Assembly: GCF_022601975.1 (NCBI RefSeq)
Contig: NZ_JAKVIR010000017.1
Span: 1 to 54,403, forward strand
DNA from: Pontibacter sp. E15-1
GTDB lineage: Bacteria; Bacteroidota; Bacteroidia; Cytophagales; Hymenobacteraceae
Length of the DNA: 54,403 nt
Direction: 5' to 3'
The first letter of the stretch is position 1, and each line of letters starts with the position of its first letter. Of this stretch, positions 7,408 to 15,276 are shown piece after piece. The notes beneath the pieces were generated by a model. That model had not been told where the DNA came from. It was given only the letters and a program-made list of their open reading frames with translations, and ran no database searches. The translations under genes were made by a program, and so were the position numbers.

Positions 7408-9294
7408 CTAATTAAAATTCGCCACGCCGGGGCGCGCGAACTGGAAGTCGCGGAAGTCATAGTAAGGGCGGGAGGCCTCAAATATTTTGAACTCGTTGAT
7501 CGTCTCGTTGGGGGGGAGCTTGGGGTAGTAGCTGATCAGGAACTGTATGGTGCTGAAGGACAGGAACTCGTTGCGGAAACGCAGCCCCACGCCGTAGCCG
7601 CGGTAGGGCGCGTCCTTAAACGGGATGCTCTTGTTGCCGGTGGAGAGCCACGCCACATCGGCGAAGAAAACCGTGGCCAGCTTAAAGCCGAAAAGCGAGA
7701 AGGGGGTATAGAGGTTGGCCTCGTAGTTGAGCGCCACCCGGCGCGAGCCCCGCAGGAGGCTGGAGCGGAAGCCGCGGATGCCGTTCTCGTTGTTGATGGA
7801 AAGGAGCTCCTCGGGGTTGCGGTTGATGCCCCAGGTGCCGCGGCCCCATATAAAGTGGCGCAGCTTCCAGTTGCCCCACTCCGATAGCTTGGTGAAGTAC
7901 AGGCTCTCCAGCTGCAACACCCCCTGCTCCCAGTTCCCCTCCCGCACAAAGGAGTCGTAGGAGGCCTTGCCATACAGGTACCCGAAGGTAGGGGTATACT
8001 TTGCCATAGACAGGGCCGCACCCACATACTGCCGGTGGCGCAGGTCGCCGTGCTCAAAGCCGCTCGTGAGCGACAGCAGCGAGCCTGCCGGGATGTCCTC
8101 TGTCCGGCCAAAGCCGAAGAGGTAGCGGTCTTTGTAGTATTTCCGGACGCTGTAGCCGACGCTGGCCATCACCAGCGTGTTGTCCTGGAAGTTCTCGGTG
8201 GCCTTGATGGAGTAGTTTGTGTTGATAAACCGCAACCCCAGAATCAGGCGCCCCCGGGGCTCATACCCCAGGTTATACGACTTGAACCGGAAGGACCGCC
8301 CCAGCCAGGCGTCCTGCCGGTTGAAGGCCAGGTTGTTATACCGCGGAATGGTGTCTTCGGGGGTGGGGGGCAGCATCACGCGCTCCTCTATCCAGCTGGC
8401 TCCCACCGCCCCGGCATACTGGGTGTTCGTCGAGAAAAAGTCGCGGCTCAGGATAGCGCTTTTCTCCTTGTAGTAGTTTTTGTTCACATAGGAGAGGTCT
8501 GCGGTGATGTAGGTCCGGCCGATGTTCTCGATGGTATAGTAGCCCAAAGCCTCCCACGAGCGGGGGGCATCGAGGTTGAAGCGGTAGGAGCCCTCCACCT
8601 GGTGGCCCTGGCCCAAGAAGTTGAGCTCGCGGAGCGTCACGCGCCCTTTGCCCGAGGAGGGGGTGTAGGACCCCGAGCCTCCCAGGCTGAAAATGTCCTT
8701 CGTGATCACGAACACGTCCACGCTGTCCTGGGTGGTGGTTTCCTCGTTCACGATGATGCGCGCGTCCAGCAGGTAATCCGTCTGGCGCAGCAGACGCTCC
8801 GACTCCACCAGCGCCAGCGGTTCCAGCGGCTCCATCTTCTCGAAGAGTAATTTGTTTCGGATCAGGCCCCGGCCCGTTTTCACGTGCAGCGAGTTGCCCA
8901 GTTTCTCGAAGATATTCTGCGGCACCCGGGCCGTGTCGTGGATGGAATACCCAAATGCGTCCAGCGACATGATGTCGATGCGGCGCACGACTTTGTAGGT
9001 ATGCTTTTCGTACTCGCGCGCAATCAGCTCGGCGTCCAGGCCATACACCTCCTCGTCCACGCGGTCAAACACCAGCACTGCCTTCAGCAGCTTGCCCATG
9101 ATGGTTTTGCGCTCCGACATTTTTTTGAGGTTCTCCATCACGCGGTCGTCGAAGCGTTGCCGCAGGGTGTCGGTCACGGTGGAGTCTGCCGGGGGAGGGG
9201 TCACCTGCGCGTTGCAGACGCTGCCTAACAGCAAAAGCATGCCCAGGAGGCATGCATAGGGCAGGCGGCGAATGAACGGGTGGGGATAAAGCAT
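7408..9294 (-). CDS. BamA/TamA-like outer-membrane barrel protein with POTRA region
   Basis: The product is 628 residues. It begins with a signal peptide (about residues 1-29, ending SVCNAQ). Residues about 90-220 contain POTRA-like segments (HTYKVVRRIDIMSLDAFGYSIHD, DYLLDARIIVNEETTTQDSVDVFVITKD). The remainder is a barrel with many aromatic-ended strands, GYGVGLRFRNEFLSFSTIQFLISYYP near the C-terminus and a closing GVANFN. BamA/TamA (Omp85) proteins insert outer-membrane proteins, but this one is shorter than BamA (about 800 or more), so it is a paralogue of unknown substrate. It is divergent from the radical SAM gene, with DnaA-box-like sequences between. Confidence 0.7.
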   Translation of the reverse strand: MLYPHPFIRRLPYACLLGMLLLLGSVCNAQVTPPPADSTVTDTLRQRFDDRVMENLKKMSERKTIMGKLLKAVLVFDRVDEEVYGLDAELIAREYEKHTYKVVRRIDIMSLDAFGYSIHDTARVPQNIFEKLGNSLHVKTGRGLIRNKLLFEKMEPLEPLALVESERLLRQTDYLLDARIIVNEETTTQDSVDVFVITKDIFSLGGSGSYTPSSGKGRVTLRELNFLGQGHQVEGSYRFNLDAPRSWEALGYYTIENIGRTYITADLSYVNKNYYKEKSAILSRDFFSTNTQYAGAVGASWIEERVMLPPTPEDTIPRYNNLAFNRQDAWLGRSFRFKSYNLGYEPRGRLILGLRFINTNYSIKATENFQDNTLVMASVGYSVRKYYKDRYLFGFGRTEDIPAGSLLSLTSGFEHGDLRHRQYVGAALSMAKYTPTFGYLYGKASYDSFVREGNWEQGVLQLESLYFTKLSEWGNWKLRHFIWGRGTWGINRNPEELLSINNENGIRGFRSSLLRGSRRVALNYEANLYTPFSLFGFKLATVFFADVAWLSTGNKSIPFKDAPYRGYGVGLRFRNEFLSFSTIQFLISYYPKLPPNETINEFKIFEASRPYYDFRDFQFARPGVANFN

Positions 9295-9454
9295 AGGTGA
9301 AGGGTGGCGGTACTCGTTTGTCGGTTGCTACAGCCTACTAATATAACGCATTCTAAAGCATTAGTGATACTGGCGGCACATAAATTAGGTTCGGGCTATT
9401 TAAGCGGCATGCCGCGGGGGCGGTAGTTTATAGTGATGTGCTAATATTTTTAGT

Positions 9455-9486
9455 TTATCCACACCTGTGGAAAAGAATGTGTATAA
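9455..9486. other. Cluster of three DnaA-box-like nonamers, candidate replication origin
   Basis: TTATCCACA at 9455-9463 is on the plus strand. TGTGGAAAA at 9466-9474 is TTTTCCACA on the minus strand, and TGTGTATAA at 9478-9486 is TTATACACA on the minus strand. All three fit the DnaA box TTWTNCACA. AT-rich sequence flanks both sides (about 9425-9454 and 9485-9515). The cluster lies between divergent genes, and 29 of 43 genes in the window read away from it. Chromosomal oriC is possible but not shown; a DnaA-controlled promoter is the main alternative. Confidence 0.45.
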
Positions 9487-9521
9487 AATCATGCTAATTA
9501 AATTAGGTATTCATACCCCGG

Positions 9522-9535
9522 TTGCGTACCTTTAA
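9522..9535 (+). promoter_or_regulatory. Candidate -7 promoter region of the radical SAM gene
   Basis: TTGCGTACCTTTAA is identical to the 14-mer before lysR (4357-4370). With a transcription start near 9541, the ATG at 9563 is favoured over the one at 9548, which would leave almost no leader. Confidence 0.4.
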
Positions 9536-9562
9536 ACTATTAAAGCGATGTACTTCAGGTGT

Positions 9563-10828
9563 ATGGACGACAAGATAACAGGTAAACTAAAAATATTAGC
9601 AGATGCTGCCAAATACGATGTTTCCTGCTCTTCCAGCGGCGGAAAGCGCAAAAACGAGAACAAAGGGCTGGGCAACGCCGAGGGAATGGGCATCTGCCAC
9701 AGCTATACCGAAGACGGCCGATGCGTCTCCCTACTGAAGATACTGCTCACCAACTTCTGTATATATGACTGTGCTTACTGCGTGACACGCAGAAGCAACG
9801 ACGTGCAACGGGCGGCTTTTACGGTGCAGGAGGTGGTGGACCTGACCATCAACTTTTACCGCCGCAACTATATCGAGGGCCTGTTTCTCAGCTCCGGCAT
9901 TTTCAAGGACTCCGATTATACCATGGAGCGCCTGGTGCGGGTGGCCAAGAAGCTGCGGCAGGAGCACAAGTTCAACGGCTATATCCACCTGAAAACCATA
10001 CCCGGCGCGAGCGAGGAGTTGATTAAAGAGGCAGGCCTGTATGCTGACCGGCTGAGCGTGAACATCGAGTTGCCGTCGGAGATGAGCCTGCAGCAGCTTG
10101 CCCCGGAGAAGAACTATGCCGAGATCCTGCTCCCGATGGGGGCTATCAGCCGGCAACTGGTGCAAAGCAAAGAAGAGCGGAAGCTGTTTAAGTCTGCGCC
10201 GGCCTTTGCGCCGGCAGGGCAGAGCACGCAGCTGATCGTGGGGGCCTCTGCTGAGAACGACCATCAGATCCTACAGCTGTCTGATAAGCTATATAAGAAT
10301 TTCAGTCTGAAGCGCGTGTATTACTCCGGCTATGTGCCCGTGAGCAGCGATAACCGGCTGCCCATCATCACAGCGCCACCGATTATCCGCGAGAACCGCA
10401 TCTATCAGGCCGACTGGCTGATGCGCTTCTACGGGTTCGACGCAAAGGAAATAGCAGATGAGCTGCACCCAAACCTGGAGCTGGATATCGATCCGAAGCT
10501 GGCCTGGGCCCTGCGCAACCGCTTTGCGTTTCCGATGGAGATAAACACCGCCGATTACGAGATGATCCTGCGGGTACCGGGCATCGGCGTGAAATCAGCG
10601 AAGAAAATCGTGTCGGCCCGTCGGTTTACGCAGCTCAGTTTTGAGCACCTGCGCCAGATGGGAGTCGTGCTGAAGCGGGCCAAATATTTTATCACCTGCC
10701 AGACCCGCAGCCTGCAGCCGCAGGAGTTCGACTCTGACCTGATCCGGAGGAGAATCCTCTTCGGCGACGGCTCGGTGCGAAGCGCCCTGCTGAGGCAACA
10801 ACTGGATTTGTTTCAAAAAGTCGGGTAA
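9563..10828 (+). CDS. Putative DNA modification/repair radical SAM protein (TIGR03916 type)
   Basis: The product is 421 residues from MDDKITGKLKILADAAKYDV, the characteristic start of this family. The radical-SAM cluster motif CxxxCxxC is C66, C70 and C73 in NFCIYDCAYCVTRR, which binds a 4Fe-4S cluster. A helix-hairpin-helix near the C-terminus (LRVPGIGVKSAKKIVSARR) suggests nucleic-acid binding. The family is known as the partner of a DUF4130 protein, which follows here at 11153. Its reaction is not established. An alternative start at 9548 adds five residues. Confidence 0.9.
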   Translation: MDDKITGKLKILADAAKYDVSCSSSGGKRKNENKGLGNAEGMGICHSYTEDGRCVSLLKILLTNFCIYDCAYCVTRRSNDVQRAAFTVQEVVDLTINFYRRNYIEGLFLSSGIFKDSDYTMERLVRVAKKLRQEHKFNGYIHLKTIPGASEELIKEAGLYADRLSVNIELPSEMSLQQLAPEKNYAEILLPMGAISRQLVQSKEERKLFKSAPAFAPAGQSTQLIVGASAENDHQILQLSDKLYKNFSLKRVYYSGYVPVSSDNRLPIITAPPIIRENRIYQADWLMRFYGFDAKEIADELHPNLELDIDPKLAWALRNRFAFPMEINTADYEMILRVPGIGVKSAKKIVSARRFTQLSFEHLRQMGVVLKRAKYFITCQTRSLQPQEFDSDLIRRRILFGDGSVRSALLRQQLDLFQKVG

Positions 10829-10919
10829 CCACACAGGTGGTGTTTGCATAACGGCGCGAAAGAGGAGAGAAAGAGAGTGTATTGTCTTATATCTAACATC
10901 TTGTGTTTTGTAAAAAGCC

Positions 10920-11135
10920 ATGGCTACAGCTAAAAAGAAGAAAATCAGCCCAAATCATACCTCTGTATCTGTTCAAACCAAAAAAGTTATCGTCATGAGA
11001 AAGAACCAGAAAGTTGCCCGTGTATCGCTTTGCTGCAAACTCAACATGCTGGTGCCGCAGCTGCAGCGCCTGACAGCGAGAATGCCCGCTGAAGCGACAG
11101 ACAAAAACCGCAACGGCTTTAGCAATGGACAGTAG
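10920..11135 (+). CDS. Small basic hypothetical protein between the repair genes
   Basis: The ORF has 71 codons starting ATG at 10920. The product is strongly basic at its N-terminus (MATAKKKKISPNHTSV) and carries two adjacent cysteines (SLCCKLN). It lies 91 bases after the radical SAM stop and 17 bases before the DUF4130 start, in the same direction, so it would be cotranscribed. I recognise no domain. The lysine-rich start could bind nucleic acid, but this is only inferred from composition. It could also be a non-coding spacer. Confidence 0.4.
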   Translation: MATAKKKKISPNHTSVSVQTKKVIVMRKNQKVARVSLCCKLNMLVPQLQRLTARMPAEATDKNRNGFSNGQ

Positions 11136-11152
11136 CCGCCATACCTTCAGCC

Positions 11153-11929
11153 ATGCACCTCTATACCTACGACGGGTCGTTTGAAGGGCTGCTCACGGTG
11201 GTGTTTGAGGCTTATGAGCGCAAGGCCTGGCCCACCGCCATCGAGCAGGAGCACCTGGCGCAGCCCACGATGTTTGGGGAAACCATAGCCGTGCATACGG
11301 CCGAGGAAAAAGCGCAGCGCGTGTGGCAGGGGCTACAGAAAAAGCTGTCGGCCGGGGCACTGCAGCAACTCTACCATACCTACCTGTGGGAGCAGCCGGG
11401 CTTTGAGCAACTCATCTTCGCTTATATCCGGCTTGCCTACAGCTCAACCGATAACATAGAGGGCAACTACGCCGCCAGCTGTGTGCTGCACGTACAGCAG
11501 GCTGCCAAGCAGGTGCACCGCGAAAAACACCGTATGGAAGCCTTCGTGCGCTTCCAGAAAACAAAGGATGGCCTTTTTTACGCCACCATCTCCCCCGACT
11601 TTAATGTATTGCCGCTGATCATTTCCCATTTCCGGAAGCGGTATGCCGATCAGCGCTGGGCCATCTACGATACCCGGCGGCGGTATGGCGCCTACTACGA
11701 TCTGCACTGTGCCACGCTTGTGAACCTGGAACTGTCGCCGCAGCAGCGCCACGCCACCCTGGCGGAGGCAGTCATGGACACGGAAGAGGATAAATACAAG
11801 CAGCTGTGGCAGGTGTATTTCGATCACGTGAACATACCGGAGCGTAAGAACCCCAAGCTCCACCTGCGCCACGTCCCCAGGCGATACTGGAAGTACCTCT
11901 CCGAAAAGCAGCCCCGCCTGCACAAGTAG
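11153..11929 (+). CDS. TIGR03915-type putative DNA metabolism protein (DUF4130)
   Basis: The product is 258 residues beginning MHLYTYDGSFEGLLTVVFEAY, typical of the family. The DUF4130 region covers about residues 80-250 and includes EQLIFAYIRLAY, HRMEAFVRFQKTKDGLFYATISPDFNVLPLI, HFRKRYADQRWAIYDTRRRYGAYYD and, near the end, HLRHVPRRYWKYLSEK. In many bacteria it is encoded beside, and sometimes fused to a uracil-DNA-glycosylase domain with, the radical SAM protein found here upstream. Together they are thought to act on DNA or RNA damage, but the chemistry is not known. No glycosylase domain is fused here. Confidence 0.88.
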   Translation: MHLYTYDGSFEGLLTVVFEAYERKAWPTAIEQEHLAQPTMFGETIAVHTAEEKAQRVWQGLQKKLSAGALQQLYHTYLWEQPGFEQLIFAYIRLAYSSTDNIEGNYAASCVLHVQQAAKQVHREKHRMEAFVRFQKTKDGLFYATISPDFNVLPLIISHFRKRYADQRWAIYDTRRRYGAYYDLHCATLVNLELSPQQRHATLAEAVMDTEEDKYKQLWQVYFDHVNIPERKNPKLHLRHVPRRYWKYLSEKQPRLHK

Positions 11930-12041
11930 CATCTTCTGATACAGGGAGTTATGTTTTGGATTTAGGAAAGATAAAAACTACAGGAGTAATGAAACTAAAT
12001 GGCCCTAAAATACGTTTAAAACGATATATATCACTTCAATT

Positions 12042-12090
12042 GTACAACAGCGCGTGAGAATACGGTCGTGTTTTTCGCGCTTTGCTGTAC
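12042..12090. promoter_or_regulatory. Imperfect inverted repeat before the small conserved gene
   Basis: GTACAACAGCGCG (12042-12054) and CGCGCTTTGCTGTAC (12076-12090) are near-complementary arms around a 21-base loop, 24 bases before the ATG at 12115. It may be an operator or leader hairpin. Confidence 0.3.
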
Positions 12091-12114
12091 GCCTCCGAAA
12101 ACACAAATTGCATT

Positions 12115-12483
12115 ATGAACATACGGGTCCGTAAAAAACTAATTCAAGTCGCCCGCGGGAGGGCGCACCTGATGACTTTCCAGAATCTGATATACGAGGC
12201 TGAGCTCGGCCTGAATCTGGAAAACTCATATGAGAAATCGATGCTGATCGATGTGATCGATGAAATATCTGAGAAAGAGCACGCGGCAGGACGCCCTTTG
12301 TTGAGCGCTCTGGTACGCGTGAAAGGCCAGAAAAACCAGGGCGATAATTTCTTCCGGCTCTGCGAGCGACTGGGCTTCGGCAGCTGGAAAGAATTGAAGC
12401 GGAATCACAAGTTTATCGAAGAGCAACGCGAGGCCTGCCGCGATTTCTGGCAGGACAAAACAAATTACTCCTCTTACCTATAA
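12115..12483 (+). CDS. Conserved small hypothetical protein
   Basis: The product is 122 residues from MNIRVRKKLIQVARGR; an in-frame ATG at 12082 lies inside the upstream inverted repeat and is less likely. The body reads HAAGRPLLSALVRVKGQKNQGDNFFRLCERLG, a pattern I recall from small uncharacterised proteins of plasmids and genomic islands (GRPLLSA, then a Gly-rich turn, then FF). No function is known. It is soluble, without signal peptide or membrane segment. It is followed by a strong terminator and is probably monocistronic. Confidence 0.7.
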   Translation: MNIRVRKKLIQVARGRAHLMTFQNLIYEAELGLNLENSYEKSMLIDVIDEISEKEHAAGRPLLSALVRVKGQKNQGDNFFRLCERLGFGSWKELKRNHKFIEEQREACRDFWQDKTNYSSYL

Positions 12484-13177
12484 TAGGCTCGTGAGTTGCC
12501 GTTCGGATCCTTCCGCATCAGGTAGTCGCTGAACAGAGCTTATTCGCACAAGTCAGAAAAGCACCCCGTTGCAGGCAGCGGGGTGCTTTTCTGCGTTCTT
12601 TACCCTCCTGGTCACACGGCAACTTTCAGGTATGGTATAAAACTGCCTGCAATCGGTTTTTAAGTTTCGCGCTGGACTGAACGGGGGAACATCGCTGCCA
12701 CCGCGGTATTGCACGAATTTAAGCCTCGATTAGCGTCCGTATGAATTCAGTCTTCCCCAAGACCCAGCCGCCCATCTCTTCAGCGCACCACCCAAATCCG
12801 CGCACTGCGGCCTCAACTCTTCTCCAAAGCAACCACTAAAGATTTCTCTCGCAAAAGCAAGCGCTTCAGTAAGTCTGCCAGCTGCGCTCAACTCCCAATG
12901 CATTTCTGCGGGAGCCATGGTGCTCCGTAGCGCTTTGCGGGCCATGCCAGTCTTCGTCAGGAAGCAGGTTGCAAAAGACAGTGGGCCCAGAGGAATAAAT
13001 ATTATTTAAAAAATACTTTTTTATTTGAATTGAATATAGTAATATAGCCTTATTTATGGGAAGTCATGTTGATGGGGTTGCTGCAGAGGCTTTTGCGCAT
13101 GTTTGTAACCCGATTGACTGCTTCCTGCACCACACTGTGGATAGGCCGAATATAATTAAACCCTTAATAGCTCTTCT
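12484..13177. other. Long intergenic region, no convincing gene
   Basis: The first 110 bases hold a terminator. 12600-12980 has no gene I trust; a 71-codon minus-strand ORF (12730-12945) has no recognisable features. 13000-13060 is very AT-rich and 13130-13177 leads into the DUF3857 gene, so the promoter of that gene is probably in the last 180 bases. Confidence 0.5.
12557..12590 (+). terminator. Rho-independent terminator
   Basis: A perfect 12-bp stem (AAAAGCACCCCG at 12557-12568 with 12579-12590) closes a 10-base loop. A and T runs on both sides make it bidirectional. It follows the small conserved gene. Confidence 0.8.
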
Positions 13178-15145
13178 ATGAAAGCAAGAACTTTTACCAC
13201 ATTACTCTTTCTCTTTATACTTCTGCATGGGGCTGCGTTGCAGGCGCAGGACGAGGCCGCCAAATTCGGCAAAATAGACAAAGCTGAACTGGAGATGCGC
13301 TCCTACGCCCCCGATACCAGCGCCGCCGCGGTCATCCTCTCGGATTACGCCTTCAGCCGGTTCGACTTCAAGGCGGGCCTGAAGGTGCTGACCGAGCGCC
13401 ACATCCGCATCAAAATCCTGAAAAAATCGGGGTATGATTGGGCTAACGTCTCCATCCCATACTATTCCTATGAGTCGACTCGCGACAAGGTGACCGGCGT
13501 CAAAGGGTATACCTACAACCTGGAGGGCAACGAGATCACGAAGGACAAGCTGGAGTCGAAAACCGTTTTTGAGGAGAAGCGCAACGAGTACTGGTACCTG
13601 AAGAAGTTCACGATGCCCAACGTGAAGGAAGGGTCCGTGATTGATGTAGCCTATACCACCATCTCGGAGCGGGTATACAGCCTGGATGACTGGGAGTTCC
13701 AGCAATCCATACCCACGGCCTGGAGCGAGTACCGCCTGCGCGTGCCGGAATACTTCGACTACAAGTTTCTGATGCAGGGCTACCACCCGCTGTACAAGCA
13801 CGCGAACGAGCAAACCTCGGGCGGTGCCCGGATGCTGAACAACGCCTATGTGTGGGCCATGAAAGACGTGCCCGCCCTGAAGGAGGAAAAGTATATCACC
13901 TCGCTATCGGATTACCAGGCAAAGATAGCCTTCGAGCTGCAGCAGGTTAACTTCCCCGGCGAGCCCACCCGCATTATGACCGGCACCTGGGACAAAGTGG
14001 TCTCCGACCTGATGGAGTCCTCCTCGTTTGGCATGCAGCTGAACCGCAACAACTTCTTTAAAGACGACCTGGCGGCCATCACAGCGAAGCACAAAACACC
14101 AGAGCAGCAGATGCAGGCCATACACGAGCTGGTGAAAAAGCGGATGACCTGGAACGGCAACAACGCCCTCTATACCGACAACACGATCCGGAAGGCCTAT
14201 GACATGCGCCAGGGAAACGCGGCCGAGATAAACCTGCTCCTGACCTCGATGCTGAAAGAGGCTGGCCTGGACGCAAACCCCGTTGTGATCAGCACCCGGA
14301 ACCATGGGCGCGTGCAAACCACCGCCTCCCCGATGAAAAGCATGTTCAATTACGTGATCGCGCACGTGGTGGTGGGCGAAAAAGAGTACCTGCTGGACGC
14401 CACCGAGCCCCTGCTGCCTGCCGGAATGCTGCCGTTCCGCTGCCTCAATGGCAGTGGGCGCCTGATCAAGAAGGAAGGCCACCGCTGGCTGGCCCTGGAA
14501 TCCGCTACCGCCAACACCAAGCTCTTCAGCGCCACGGTTACCATCAACGGCAAGGGCGAGATCGTGGGCACCGGGCAAGAGTCGGCCGGAGGCCACAAGG
14601 CTCTGTACCTGCGCAAGACCATCATGGAAGAAGGCGAAAGCAAGTATGCCGAGCGCATTTCGAAGGAAGTGGGAGAGTATAAGCTGGAGGCCCCCGTTAT
14701 CAAGAACCTGCACGAGGTGGGCAATGCCCTCGACATCAGCTACAAGATCACGGCAAGCGGCAACGGGCAGGACAACAGCATCATCTACCTGAACCCCATG
14801 CTGGGCCAGGGGGAGAAGGAAAACCCTTTCAAGCTGGAGGAGCGCCTATACCCCGTTGACTTCGGCTCCCCGATTGATGAGACGTACCTCTGCCGCTTCA
14901 CCATCCCGAGTGGGTATGAACTGGACGAGGTGCCGAAAGGGGTGATCGTGAACCTGCCCGAGAAAGGCGGCCGTTTTATGTATGTGGTGCAGCAGGACGG
15001 CGACGTGGTGCAGGTGATGAGCAAGGTGAGCATCAACAAGCCCATCTTCTACGCGCCTGAGTATGGCCACCTGAAGCAGCTGTACGACAACGTCGTGGCC
15101 AAGCATGCTGAGCAGATCGTGCTAAAAAAGATTGCCTCCAACTAA
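13178..15145 (+). CDS. DUF3857 protein with degenerate transglutaminase-like domain
   Basis: The product is 655 residues with a signal peptide (about 1-23, ending ALQAQ). The DUF3857 beta domain lies at about 55-230 (KAGLKVLTERHIRIKILKK, ...EGSVIDVAYTTISERVYSLDDWEFQ). A transglutaminase-like fold follows at about 300-420. The catalytic Cys expected in the GDCK motif is replaced (G346-N-A-A-E-I-N) and the His position of FNH reads Tyr392 (MFNYVIAHV), so I infer no protease or transglutaminase activity. It is the upstream member of a tandem pair whose second copy keeps these residues. These exported proteins are common in Bacteroidota and of unknown function. Confidence 0.85.
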   Translation: MKARTFTTLLFLFILLHGAALQAQDEAAKFGKIDKAELEMRSYAPDTSAAAVILSDYAFSRFDFKAGLKVLTERHIRIKILKKSGYDWANVSIPYYSYESTRDKVTGVKGYTYNLEGNEITKDKLESKTVFEEKRNEYWYLKKFTMPNVKEGSVIDVAYTTISERVYSLDDWEFQQSIPTAWSEYRLRVPEYFDYKFLMQGYHPLYKHANEQTSGGARMLNNAYVWAMKDVPALKEEKYITSLSDYQAKIAFELQQVNFPGEPTRIMTGTWDKVVSDLMESSSFGMQLNRNNFFKDDLAAITAKHKTPEQQMQAIHELVKKRMTWNGNNALYTDNTIRKAYDMRQGNAAEINLLLTSMLKEAGLDANPVVISTRNHGRVQTTASPMKSMFNYVIAHVVVGEKEYLLDATEPLLPAGMLPFRCLNGSGRLIKKEGHRWLALESATANTKLFSATVTINGKGEIVGTGQESAGGHKALYLRKTIMEEGESKYAERISKEVGEYKLEAPVIKNLHEVGNALDISYKITASGNGQDNSIIYLNPMLGQGEKENPFKLEERLYPVDFGSPIDETYLCRFTIPSGYELDEVPKGVIVNLPEKGGRFMYVVQQDGDVVQVMSKVSINKPIFYAPEYGHLKQLYDNVVAKHAEQIVLKKIASN

Positions 15146-15276
15146 ACATCCGCAAAGTATCACACCGGCAATAGCCGCCCCTGGCAAGAATAGGAGCGCC
15201 TTTCAGATGCTCTCCCTGAGGCAATGAAGGGCGCGTGCCGCCTTCTGTAAAATTCCACCGATCACAAATCACACAT

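Noticed and set aside
12730..12945. 71-codon minus-strand ORF in the 12.5-13.2 kb gap
   Set aside because: No ribosome binding site, domain or protein-like hydrophobic pattern that I can support; it might be a decayed fragment.
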